Positions 26,401 to 34,865 of a DNA stretch of 64,000 bases are shown piece after piece. The first letter of the stretch is position 1. Every line of letters begins with the position of its first letter. The notes beneath the pieces were generated by a model. It had not been told where the DNA came from and did no database searches. It was given only the letters and a program-made list of their open reading frames with translations. Source of the DNA: Candidatus Poribacteria bacterium (GTDB lineage: Bacteria; Poribacteria; WGA-4E; WGA-3G); NCBI GenBank assembly GCA_009841255.1, contig VXMD01000032.1, forward strand, positions 124,001 to 188,000, read 5' to 3'. A program made the position numbers and the translations under genes.

Positions 26401-29400
26401 ATGAATACGGCATTTGATAGCATCTCCATAAAGATAGCCTCGCCCGATCAGATTAAAGATGAATCGAAGATGACCAGTTGCAAACGTCGAAATCCCGCTC
26501 AAGCAGCAGATGAACCTTTTATCTGCCCAGAGAAAGGGACCTGTAGTTGCGGCGAGGTCAAGAAGGCGGAAACCATTAACTACCGCTCCTTTCGTCCTGA
26601 ACCCGAGGGACTCTTCTGTGAGGCGATCTTTGGACCACAGAAGGACTGGGAGTGTAACTGTGGTAAGTATAAACGGATTAAACATAAAGGGATGATATGT
26701 GACCGCTGTGGTGTTGAAATCACACAACAGCGCGTTCGCAGAGATCGACTCGGATATATCCAACTTGCCGCGCCTGTCTCTCATATATGGTACTTCAAAG
26801 GCATTCCGTCCCGCATCGGCACTTTTTGTGAACTCTCCTCACGTGATGTTGAGCGTGTGCTCTATTTTGAGGGATTTATTGTTGTTGAAGTGACCGACCC
26901 AGACTGTCCGCTGGAACGTGGGCAGGTGTTAACTGAAATTGAGTACATAGAAAACAGTAACAAGTACTGGGGTGGATTTCGGGCTGGCACGGGTGCGGAA
27001 GTTATTCGAGAATTACTCAGCGATATTGATCTTGAGGCGGAGATAGAGAAGTTAACCGCAGAACTGGAAGCAACAACGAGCCATCAGAAAAAACTCAAGA
27101 TCGCTAAGCAACTGAAACAGATAGCCGACTTTGCAGAAGTCGGTCAACGCCCCGAGTGGATGATTCTGGATGTTATTCCTGTCATTCCTCCGGATTTACG
27201 ACCTCTTGTCCCACTTGAAGGTGGACGCTTTGCTACCAGTGATTTGAACGATCTGTATCGCCGTGTTATCAATCGGAACAACCGGCTGCGTAAATTGATA
27301 CAGCTCCGCTCCCCAGAAGTCATTCTCCGTAACGAGAAACGGATGTTACAGGAGGCAGTCGATGCATTCTTCGACAATGGACGGCACGGTAGGCGTGTTA
27401 CCGGTCCGGGGAACCGACCCCTCAAATCTCTTGCCGATGTTCTCAAAGGTAAAATTGGGCGGTTCCGTCAGAATTTGCTCGGGAAGCGGGTTGACTACTC
27501 TGGACGTAGCGTCATCGTTGTTGGACCTGAATTGGGGTTGCATCAGTGCGGGATTCCCAAACGAATGGCTGTAGAGCTGTTTAAGCCATTCATTATTGAG
27601 CGACTTCAAGCATACGGCTACACACAGACAATCAAACGTGCGAAGCATATCGCTGAACACGTTGATTCCGATTCTCCTGTCTGGGAAGTCGTAGAGGAAG
27701 TCATCGCGGATCATCCGGTTTTACTCAACCGCCCGCCGACCTTGCATCGGCTCGGCATTCAGGCATTTTTGCCCGTCTTGGTAGAGGGCAAGTCGATCAG
27801 GATCCCGCCACTCGTCTGTAAAGCGTTCAACGCTGATTTTGACGGGGACCAGATGGCTGTCCATGTACCGCTCACCGTGGAAGCACAAGCTGAAGCGAAA
27901 CTCTTAATGCTCAGCAGTCATAATATTCTCAAGCCCTCACACGGCGATCCTGTTGCCGTTCCCGAACTTGATATGGTGCTCGGACCGAGTTTTCTGACAA
28001 AGACATTGCCAGAGCATGCAGCGGATGCAGCGCTTCTGCATGAAGCTTATACAACAAGCGATCCTGCTACCTTCGAGGCACTCCGTGAAAAGCCGTGGTT
28101 CCATCGCCGCTACGCCCACCCGGAAGAGGTTATTACCGCTCACGCAGCGGGTCAACTTAAACTGCACGACAGCATCCAACTTTTCTGTGCATCTAATGGG
28201 GGCTCTTCTCCAACCACGGAACCAATTCTGACGACAGTTGGTCGGGTAATTTTTAACGAAGTACTGCCGTCTGATTTAGAGTGGGAAGATGAAAATTCCC
28301 AGCAACGACTTCCGTTCTTCAATGCTGAAGCCGGAGGCAGACAACTGTCTAACTTGATCCACCGTTGTTTCAATGAATTAGGAACACGCGCCACAACTGA
28401 AGTGCTTGAGAAAGTACAGAAACTCGCTTTCGAGTATGCAACGCTGAGCGGTATTTCGCCCGGTATCATGGATTACATCACGCCCGACAATCGCGATGCC
28501 TTGGTGAAAAAAGCCCAATCAGACATTGACGAACTCCTTGGCGATGTCACAGCGACCGAGCGGGAAGAACATGAAAACGAGCAGATCCGTATCTGGTTGG
28601 ATGCCCTCAAAGAAGTTGAGGACGAGATGTTCTCAACATTGCCCGAAGAAGAAACATCCCTCGTCGAGCGCGGCGACCCTCGAAAGATTCATCCGTATGT
28701 CGATCCCCATGGGTCAGAGGTACTCGAAAGAACAGTAGAAGGCTTCAGCCCAGTACATATCATGGCAGATAGTGGCGCACGCGCACGGAAGAATCCATTT
28801 ATGCAAATCAGTGCCGTTATCGGATTGAAAGCGAAGCAGAGCGGAGAAATTCTTATCCCACCGATCACCACCTCTTATCGTGATGGTCTGGATGTTCTCG
28901 ACTACTTTAACTCTACATACGGATCCCGTAAAGGCCTGGTGGATACAGCGATGAAAACCGCTGCGTCCGGTTACCTGACTCGAAAACTTGTAGATGTCGC
29001 GCAAGATGTCCGTGTCACTACTGAAGATTGCGGCACGCTCAACAATATCCAGAAGTTCGCGACAGAGGGCGGCGATCTCGCCTTTAAGATTAGTGGACGC
29101 ACTGCCGCTGAAGATATCCCCAATCCAGAGAACGGGGATCTGCTTGTTCCATCGGGTACTGTCATATCCGCAGAGAAAGCAGATCAGATTGATGCTCTCG
29201 GCATAAGCGTCGTAAAAGTGCGCTCTGTACTCACGTGCCAAACCGCTGATGGTATCTGTGCAAAATGCTACGGAAACGATTTGACAACGAACGCTCTTGT
29301 CAATGTCGGCGAAGCCGTCGGCATCATTGCCGCCCAATCCATCGGTGAACCGGGTACGCAGCTCACGATGCGGACGTTCCACACCGGTGGTGCTGTTGAA

Positions 29401-32400
29401 GACGTTTCAGAAGCACGTCAGCGCAGAATTTTGTCTAAAGCCAATGGCACGGTGTATTTCCGAGATTTTGAACCTGATGGGACGGTCGAAAAAGAGGGTG
29501 AACTCTGGGTCGCTACCGAAAACAGAGGAAACCTCGATGGTCCGGCATATAAGGTTGAGAAAATCAATCATCCGGATTGCCAATTGCGTGAAGGTGAACT
29601 GCTCAGCGAGAAGCAGTACACAGAAAACACCGAACGTTTCAAAGGCTTTGACACTAAGACGTGGCAGTACGAGGTTACCGATATTAGGCCCTCCCCCCAC
29701 ATGCCCTCCCCCCACTACGTTGTGTCCCAGGATGTTTACAGGCCTCAGTTTGTCTACGGTGATGAGATCAAGCACAGAAGTGCCGGACCCCCTGAGTCTC
29801 CGTTTGAAGAGGAAGTCCATGATTTTCTCATCGAACACGGACATAAAGTCACTACACAGGTTAAGGTTCTAACCCCCGGAGAACCACGTCCGTACCATCG
29901 CCGAGTCGACCTCGCAATCAATGCAGACAAAGAAGGAACTTATCGGCTCGGAATTGAATGCGACGGGCAGACTTATCATCGTGATAAAAAGAAAGATAAG
30001 GATCGACAGGCGGAACTTGAAGCCTTAGGATGGAAGTTTCATCGTATTTCGTCCTATGATTGGAATAATAATGCTCAAGAGACACAGCAGAATCTCTTAG
30101 AGGTAGTCAAAAAGGTAGTTGAAGAGGATCAAATTCTGCGAAAAGTAGTTGATACTCGGCAAGAAATTATATTTCGCGAGGGGCAAGTATTATCAACTCG
30201 TGAGTACGAAGAGGCCTGTTCAAAGTATGATATGTTTGAAGCTCAAAAAATCGGGCTTGAAATCGGTGATCGCCTGTCTCATGCAGAATACGTCAAGGCA
30301 CAGATAGAATATGGTTTCCAGCGATTTGTGAACTCGAAATACCGAGTGACACGGGTGCAACACCCCAAACTCCCATTGACTGTTGGTGCCGAACTCACGG
30401 AAGACGAGATAGAGCAATTGAGAACAGAGGTCCGGCAAGGGGTTAGTGGAGAATGGCATTACTTGGATGCAGAAACAGGCGAGCGTATTGCTATTGAAAA
30501 CCTTACAGCATCTTCAAGTACTGATTCTTCCGAGCGTACGAATGGCTCCTCTGATAGTCCCGATACTGCGAATGCCTCTGGACGAGATGCCAGCTTTAAT
30601 CGTGTGTATTGTATAACCGAGATCGACAAACAAACAAGCAAAAATTTCGGGTTTAAGGTAGGAGACGAAGTTGCACCAGAGGAGATCGCTCCGTTGCTGA
30701 ATCCATTTGAGGTGGAGACAAAACCCGTCTACGTTGTCCATACAGAAATTGGTGAATTTACGGTTGATCAGACCCTAACGGCCCGCGAGTACGAGGATGC
30801 TCGAACAGAGTATCAGCAGGATGAAAGCGCATTTAAAGTTGAAAAACAGGACGTTGAACGGCACTATGTGACGAAGGTGCACCATCCCGAATGCCCGCTG
30901 ACAGAAGGCGAAGAACTGGTCGAACCCGCCTTAACCCGGTCACACAAACGGTTTACGGGTTTCGATGCACAAAGACTGCGACACCGCATCACTCAGGTTC
31001 ATCATTCTGAGTGTCCACTCAAGCTAGGAGAACTGATTAGTGAGAGCGAGTCAAAACAGCTCCATGAACGCTATCCTGGGTTCACCACTTCGGAAAGTAA
31101 GAGTACCGCCGGTGGCTTCGTTGGGGAACGCATGTACCGTGTCACATTAGTCAATCATCCTGACTGTCCACTACAAGTCGGTGATCTCTTGAAACAAAAA
31201 GAGTCATCCAAAAACCGTCGAGACTACAAGGGCTTTGAAGTCGCAGTTCACTACGAAGTGCCCCACATCGAAGATGGAACGACAGCGTTAAGTGTCGGTC
31301 AACGTCTCCCCGAGATCGAGTATAAATCACTCCGCAAGAAGGATGCTTCGTTGCCGGAGAAGGTCAAGAAACTCTACCAGGTCGTTAGCGTCCATCACCC
31401 TGACTTGGATCTGGAGGTTGATCCTGAACTCAGTGAAGAAGAGGAAGATAAGACGTACCTCAGTGAAGAGGAATATAAGACGTATAACCGCCAATTCAAA
31501 GGGTTCGATACTGAACTGGTTTATCGGATAACTGAGGATAAACGGGGTGTTGATGAACCGTTAGAAGTCGGGACGATTCTCCCTTCAAAGGAATTCCGTG
31601 CCCTTGAGAAGGCAAACTTGCAGATAACTCATACCGTTACCGAGGTGCATCATCCGAATTGCCCGCACGCTGTCGACGACGAATTGTCCGAAGAAGCTTA
31701 CGATGAAGCAGCGAAACGGTATCCCGGATTCGAGGTCGATGAACTGTCGTTGCGGATGCGTATTGAGGTAGAGACATCGGATGGGAACCGGGTGCCCCAC
31801 GTTATTCCTACAGGCTACTCCTTCTCTCTATCAGAAGGTGATCGCATTCAGAAGGGAGACACCCTGGCAGAACTCCATGAGAGGACAGCAAACCAGGACA
31901 TTGTTGCGGGTATTCCGCGTGTCACTGAATTGTTTGAAGCACGCCGTCCGAAACGCGGCGAAGCTGCAGAAATCGCTGAGATTGAAGGTTACGTCCAATC
32001 CGCGGGCACGAAGTCAGGTAACCCGGCCTACCGCATTGAGCACGGGACATATAAGAGCAAGATCTATGAGATACCTGACGAGAAGCGGCGCGTCGCTGAA
32101 GGCGATTGGGTAAACGCCGGCGAACCACTCACCGATGGCTATCTCAATCCACACGATATTTTGAGTATCGGACGTACAACTATTGAAGGTGTATCGGTTG
32201 AGGGTGAAGAGGCAGTTTGGTCATATCTCGTCGATGAAGTCCAGAAGGTCTACGGTAAAGGGACTATCAACGATAAACACGTCGAGACGATTGTTCGACA
32301 GATGTTAACTAAGATTCGTATCACCGAGCCGGGCGACACAAACTTCTATCCGAATGATGAAGTGCAACGCAAGCAATTTGAACGCGTTAACAGTGAGGTT

Positions 32401-32685
32401 GAAGAAACGGGTGGCACGCCTGCTTCAGGTGAACCGATTCTCCAGAGCATCAGTAAAGCCGCCTTGAGTACAGATAGTTTCATTTCAGCTGCTTCCTTCC
32501 AACAAACAACGAAGGTGCTAACGGATGCCGCTGTCGGTGGGCAAACCGATAGACTCTTCGGCCTGAAGGAAAACGTTATTCTCGGTAGACTGATACCCGC
32601 AGGAAGTGGATTCTCCAGTTTCCAGAACTTAGAGGTATCCGCCATTGAACCAGAAATAAGCGAAGCCGGGGACGACGATCTTTAA
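26401..32685 (+). CDS. rpoC: RNA polymerase beta' subunit with giant trigger-loop insertion
   Basis: 2094 aa against about 1200-1400 in most bacteria. The start at 26401 (MNTAFDSISIKIASP) is placed just after AAGGAAGG; a longer in-frame start reads repeat DNA. Zinc ribbon CNCGKYKR...CDRCGVE, catalytic NADFDGDQM, second zinc site (EDCGT and CQTADGICAKCYG), bridge helix/trigger region GTQLTMRTFHTGG (to residue 997) and C-terminal PRVTELFEARRPK, KASL-type SKAALSTDSFISAASFQQTT, GLKENVILGRLIPAG. Residues about 998-1832 are inserted in the trigger loop. An extra Cys cluster (C27, C42, C48, C50) is inserted near the N-terminus. Confidence 0.97.
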   Translation: MNTAFDSISIKIASPDQIKDESKMTSCKRRNPAQAADEPFICPEKGTCSCGEVKKAETINYRSFRPEPEGLFCEAIFGPQKDWECNCGKYKRIKHKGMICDRCGVEITQQRVRRDRLGYIQLAAPVSHIWYFKGIPSRIGTFCELSSRDVERVLYFEGFIVVEVTDPDCPLERGQVLTEIEYIENSNKYWGGFRAGTGAEVIRELLSDIDLEAEIEKLTAELEATTSHQKKLKIAKQLKQIADFAEVGQRPEWMILDVIPVIPPDLRPLVPLEGGRFATSDLNDLYRRVINRNNRLRKLIQLRSPEVILRNEKRMLQEAVDAFFDNGRHGRRVTGPGNRPLKSLADVLKGKIGRFRQNLLGKRVDYSGRSVIVVGPELGLHQCGIPKRMAVELFKPFIIERLQAYGYTQTIKRAKHIAEHVDSDSPVWEVVEEVIADHPVLLNRPPTLHRLGIQAFLPVLVEGKSIRIPPLVCKAFNADFDGDQMAVHVPLTVEAQAEAKLLMLSSHNILKPSHGDPVAVPELDMVLGPSFLTKTLPEHAADAALLHEAYTTSDPATFEALREKPWFHRRYAHPEEVITAHAAGQLKLHDSIQLFCASNGGSSPTTEPILTTVGRVIFNEVLPSDLEWEDENSQQRLPFFNAEAGGRQLSNLIHRCFNELGTRATTEVLEKVQKLAFEYATLSGISPGIMDYITPDNRDALVKKAQSDIDELLGDVTATEREEHENEQIRIWLDALKEVEDEMFSTLPEEETSLVERGDPRKIHPYVDPHGSEVLERTVEGFSPVHIMADSGARARKNPFMQISAVIGLKAKQSGEILIPPITTSYRDGLDVLDYFNSTYGSRKGLVDTAMKTAASGYLTRKLVDVAQDVRVTTEDCGTLNNIQKFATEGGDLAFKISGRTAAEDIPNPENGDLLVPSGTVISAEKADQIDALGISVVKVRSVLTCQTADGICAKCYGNDLTTNALVNVGEAVGIIAAQSIGEPGTQLTMRTFHTGGAVEDVSEARQRRILSKANGTVYFRDFEPDGTVEKEGELWVATENRGNLDGPAYKVEKINHPDCQLREGELLSEKQYTENTERFKGFDTKTWQYEVTDIRPSPHMPSPHYVVSQDVYRPQFVYGDEIKHRSAGPPESPFEEEVHDFLIEHGHKVTTQVKVLTPGEPRPYHRRVDLAINADKEGTYRLGIECDGQTYHRDKKKDKDRQAELEALGWKFHRISSYDWNNNAQETQQNLLEVVKKVVEEDQILRKVVDTRQEIIFREGQVLSTREYEEACSKYDMFEAQKIGLEIGDRLSHAEYVKAQIEYGFQRFVNSKYRVTRVQHPKLPLTVGAELTEDEIEQLRTEVRQGVSGEWHYLDAETGERIAIENLTASSSTDSSERTNGSSDSPDTANASGRDASFNRVYCITEIDKQTSKNFGFKVGDEVAPEEIAPLLNPFEVETKPVYVVHTEIGEFTVDQTLTAREYEDARTEYQQDESAFKVEKQDVERHYVTKVHHPECPLTEGEELVEPALTRSHKRFTGFDAQRLRHRITQVHHSECPLKLGELISESESKQLHERYPGFTTSESKSTAGGFVGERMYRVTLVNHPDCPLQVGDLLKQKESSKNRRDYKGFEVAVHYEVPHIEDGTTALSVGQRLPEIEYKSLRKKDASLPEKVKKLYQVVSVHHPDLDLEVDPELSEEEEDKTYLSEEEYKTYNRQFKGFDTELVYRITEDKRGVDEPLEVGTILPSKEFRALEKANLQITHTVTEVHHPNCPHAVDDELSEEAYDEAAKRYPGFEVDELSLRMRIEVETSDGNRVPHVIPTGYSFSLSEGDRIQKGDTLAELHERTANQDIVAGIPRVTELFEARRPKRGEAAEIAEIEGYVQSAGTKSGNPAYRIEHGTYKSKIYEIPDEKRRVAEGDWVNAGEPLTDGYLNPHDILSIGRTTIEGVSVEGEEAVWSYLVDEVQKVYGKGTINDKHVETIVRQMLTKIRITEPGDTNFYPNDEVQRKQFERVNSEVEETGGTPASGEPILQSISKAALSTDSFISAASFQQTTKVLTDAAVGGQTDRLFGLKENVILGRLIPAGSGFSSFQNLEVSAIEPEISEAGDDDL
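26881..27000 (+). other. Native beta' block resembling the inserted repeats
   Basis: Residues 161-200 (VVEVTDPDCPLERGQVLTEI, then EYIENSNKYWGGF). It aligns with the ordinary bacterial beta' segment that in E. coli reads [20 protein letters not shown]. The HPxCPL repeats in both subunits follow the same pattern, so this is the probable ancestor. Confidence 0.75.
29688..29715 (+). repeat. 15-bp tandem duplication at the edge of the nuclease domain
   Basis: GCCCTCCCCCCAC occurs at 29688-29700 and 29703-29715, read as RPSPHMPSPH. It lies about 80 bp before the nuclease module and may be a scar or slippage product. Confidence 0.7.
29797..30096 (+). other. PD-(D/E)XK (Vsr/MTES_1575-like) nuclease domain inside RpoC
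   Basis: Residues about 1133-1232. Helix ESPFEEEVHDFLIEHGHKV, then RRVDLAI (D1170), then GIECDGQTYH (E1186, D1188, H1193), then DKDRQAELEALGW (D1201, R1202) and HRISSYDW. This is the order and spacing of the endonuclease domain found in DUF4011/Vsr-like proteins, with the catalytic-type acids and His intact. Confidence 0.82.
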
Positions 32686-32689
32686 TTTT

Positions 32690-32822
32690 ACCTTGCGGTT
32701 CGGTCAGGTGGATTGAGCAGATGAAGTCCCTCTTCGTATATCCGCCTGCGTGTTTTTGCGAATCAACGGTATGAATGCCGTGTGGCATTCCTCGGGGTAT
32801 TTCTGCGTATTGTTGCCGGCTA
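32690..32822 (-). repeat. Leader-repeat copy, inverted, downstream of rpoC
   Basis: Read on the minus strand it matches 34648-34860: GCAACAATACGCAGAAATAC, GCCACACGGCAT, CACGCAGGCGG, CACCTGACCGAACCGCAAGG. No minus-strand gene starts after it. Confidence 0.75.
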
Positions 32823-32853
32823 TGCACTTTAGGTATTGATGATTAAATACTAT

Positions 32854-32886
32854 AGGGCGGGTATCCCTACCCGCCCTACTTTTTTT
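32854..32886 (+). terminator. Rho-independent terminator after rpoC
   Basis: Perfect 10-bp stem AGGGCGGGTA/TACCCGCCCT (32854-32863 and 32868-32877), TCCC loop, then a run of seven T. It serves the convergent rpoC and fumC genes. Confidence 0.8.
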
Positions 32887-32899
32887 ATAACTGCCCTAT

Positions 32900-34288
32900 C
32901 TAACCCAAGTTTGGTCGCGTCATATCCCCTGGCAAAACAAGCTCATCAAACGCCTCACCCGTTAGCACCTCAAGAGCAATCGCTGCCTCGCGCAAGGTGC
33001 TTCCATGTTCATGCGCATAGTGCGCAACTTTAGCCGCCTGATCATATCCAATATGCGGGGTTAACGCCGTCACAAGCATCAATGATTCCGAGAGATGCCG
33101 CCCTATCGCTTCAGTATTTGGCACGATACCTTCAACACAATTTTCGCGGAATGATTCACACGCATCGCCGAGGAGTTGTATCGACTGTAAAGCGTTATAA
33201 GCAATCACAGGCATGAACACATTCAGTTGCAATGCCCCATTTGCCCCAGCGAACGCCAGTGTTGTATCATTTCCCATCACCTGTGCGCATACCATCGTGA
33301 CGGCTTCACATTGTGTTGGGTTCACCTTTCCGGGCATAATCGAACTTCCGGGTTCCATCTCAGGTAACTGCAATTCACCAAGTCCACACCGTGGTCCTGA
33401 AGCAAGCCATCGGATGTCGTTTGCGATCTTAAATAGGGCAACGGCCAGCGTTTTCAAAGCACCACTCGCACTCACAACGGCATCCCGACACGCAAGTGCC
33501 TCAAACGCATTTGGTGCGCGTTTGAGTGCATAGCCTGTTGTTTCTGATAATTTTGCCACGACCCGTGCTGTATAGGCGGGATGTGTGTTCAAGCCCGTTC
33601 CAACAGCAGTTCCACCAATTGGGAGTTCAGAGAGATGTGGCAATGCGGCATTGATACGTTGTTCCGCGGCGGCGAGTTGTTGTGTATAAGCACTAAATTC
33701 CTGTCCGAGCGTGAGGGGTGTCGCGTCCATCAGGTGGGTCCGTCCAATCTTAACAATCTCCGCAAATGCAGATGTCTTTTCTGCAAATGCCTTTTGCAAG
33801 CGCGTCAGACGCGGTAAGAGATGCCCTTGGATCTGTCGGACCATTGCCAAATGGATGGCGGTTGGGAAGACATCGTTTGTGGATTGGGACTTGTTGACGT
33901 GGTCGTTTGGATGGATCGGGTCTTTACTGCCCAATTCGCCGCCAAGCATCTCAATTGCCCGATTCGAGATGACTTCATTGACATTCATGTTTGTTTGGGT
34001 TCCACTACCTGTCTGCCAAATACGGAGTGGGAAGTGATCGTCTAACGTCCCGTTGATAACTTCTTGTGCTGCGTCGCTGATGGTTTCAGCAAGCCGGTTT
34101 TCGAGCAAACCGAGATCTGCGTTAACCTGCGCGACCGCTTGTTTGATAGTGCCGAGTGCCCATATTGCGGCACGTGGCAACCGTTCTTCACCGATCTTAA
34201 AATTTTGGAGAGCACGTTGGGTTTGTGCCCCCCAATATCGGTCATCTGGGACGTGAAGCGTCCCCATACTATCTGTTTCCGTTCGCAT
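32900..34288 (-). CDS. fumC: Class II fumarate hydratase
   Basis: Reversible hydration of fumarate to malate in the TCA cycle. 462 aa, normal for the iron-independent class II enzyme. Signature [15 protein letters not shown] near residues 313-327; substrate loops [14 protein letters not shown] and [16 protein letters not shown]; catalytic His in [23 protein letters not shown] lies about 14 nt upstream. With sucC it is one of two TCA genes in the window. Flanked by leader-repeat copies. Confidence 0.96.
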   Translation of the reverse strand: MRTETDSMGTLHVPDDRYWGAQTQRALQNFKIGEERLPRAAIWALGTIKQAVAQVNADLGLLENRLAETISDAAQEVINGTLDDHFPLRIWQTGSGTQTNMNVNEVISNRAIEMLGGELGSKDPIHPNDHVNKSQSTNDVFPTAIHLAMVRQIQGHLLPRLTRLQKAFAEKTSAFAEIVKIGRTHLMDATPLTLGQEFSAYTQQLAAAEQRINAALPHLSELPIGGTAVGTGLNTHPAYTARVVAKLSETTGYALKRAPNAFEALACRDAVVSASGALKTLAVALFKIANDIRWLASGPRCGLGELQLPEMEPGSSIMPGKVNPTQCEAVTMVCAQVMGNDTTLAFAGANGALQLNVFMPVIAYNALQSIQLLGDACESFRENCVEGIVPNTEAIGRHLSESLMLVTALTPHIGYDQAAKVAHYAHEHGSTLREAAIALEVLTGEAFDELVLPGDMTRPNLG

Positions 34289-34316
34289 TTTTTACTTAGG
34301 GTCCTCCAATCATCAG

Positions 34317-34345
34317 CCCCCGTAGGGGCACTATGTCTATAGAAA
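34317..34345 (+). repeat. GTAGGGG...TATGTCTATAG dispersed repeat
   Basis: CCCC-GTAGGGG palindrome followed by CACTATGTCTATAGAAA. Matches the copies at 62145 and 62196. Confidence 0.75.
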
Positions 34346-34423
34346 TTATACACAAATTCACAACGGATTGCAAGTGGAGGCGGCAGAGAACGGAAAACAG
34401 ACTGCCTTGAGTACGCTAAAAAT

Positions 34424-34452
34424 TTGCTATTTCCTTTTAGACATGGTATAGT
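34424..34452 (+). promoter_or_regulatory. Promoter upstream of the aldolase-like gene
   Basis: TTGCTA (34424-34429), 17-bp spacer ending TGG, TATAGT (34447-34452). It would give a leader of about 400 nt made largely of two leader-repeat copies. Confidence 0.5.
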
Positions 34453-34525
34453 TAAAGAACAAACAAGTCTTGGTGAGTACATTAAACGGAACCCGTAGCC
34501 TGCATTTTGCGCAAACCTATAGAGG

Positions 34526-34616
34526 AAACCTGCAGGACAATGCGAAGCAGGCGGATTTGAGAAACTAACCTCAAAGATATAACGACCGCAATTTCTCCGC
34601 AAGGTATAATTAAAAA
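34526..34616 (+). repeat. Leader-repeat copy
   Basis: Hairpin CCTGC...GCAGG, GCGGATTTGAGAAAC, ending CCGCAAGGTATAATTAAAAA. No start codon in good position follows. Confidence 0.7.
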
Positions 34617-34647
34617 CAGGCTTTGATGGGAACGTTAAACGAAACCC

Positions 34648-34860
34648 GTAGCCTGCAACAATACGCAGAAATACCCCGGTTCATGCCACACGGCATGAAT
34701 ACCCCGGTTCATGCCACACGGCATGAATACCGTTGATTTGAAGCCCACACGGGAGACCTCATACCGTTGATTCTGATTCGCAAAAACACGCAGGCGGGTC
34801 TACGGAGAGGCATCTCAGCCATCAAACCAACCTGACCGAACCGCAAGGAAACAGTAAAAT
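34648..34860 (+). repeat. Leader-repeat copy with internal tandem 28-mers
   Basis: GTAGCCTGCAACAATACGCA through CACGCAGGCGGG and CAACCTGACCGAACCGCAAG, ending 5 nt before the ATG at 34866. A 28-bp unit (ATACCCCGGTTCATGCCACA...) is repeated at 34671-34698 and 34699-34726. It is the plus-strand counterpart of 32690-32822. Confidence 0.75.
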
Positions 34861-34865
34861 AAAAA

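Larger units (their letters stand above)
29392..31896 (+). other. RpoC SI3-position (trigger loop) insertion, ~835 aa
   Basis: Residues 998-1832, between MRTFHTGG and the DIVAGIPRVTELFEARRPK arm. It opens with SBHM-like NGTVYFRDFEPDG and closes with VPHVIPTGYSFSLSEGDRIQKGDTLAELH, the two ends expected of an SI3-type sandwich-barrel. Between them are about twelve HPxCPL units (for example VHHPECPLTEGEEL, VHHSECPLKLGELI, VNHPDCPLQVGDLL, VHHPNCPHAVDDEL), a nuclease domain and a Ser/Thr-rich linker near residues 1372-1398. Confidence 0.85.

Noticed and set aside
28714-29382. Open frame of 222 codons opposite rpoC
   Set aside because: It is antisense to the conserved catalytic part of rpoC and shows no family features; a shadow frame.
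29392-31896. RpoC insertion as an assembly chimera
   Set aside because: The frame is open throughout, base composition is like the flanks, and the same repeat units appear in rpoB and in the native beta' block. Long-read proof is still needed, but a chimera is not the simplest explanation.
29392-31896. Intein within rpoC
   Set aside because: No intein splice-junction motifs (N-terminal Cys/Ser block, C-terminal HN then C/S/T) are seen at the insertion edges, and the insertion is at the known SI3 site.
34671-34726. Possible CRISPR repeats
   Set aside because: The 28-bp copies abut each other with no spacers and belong to the leader-repeat family.
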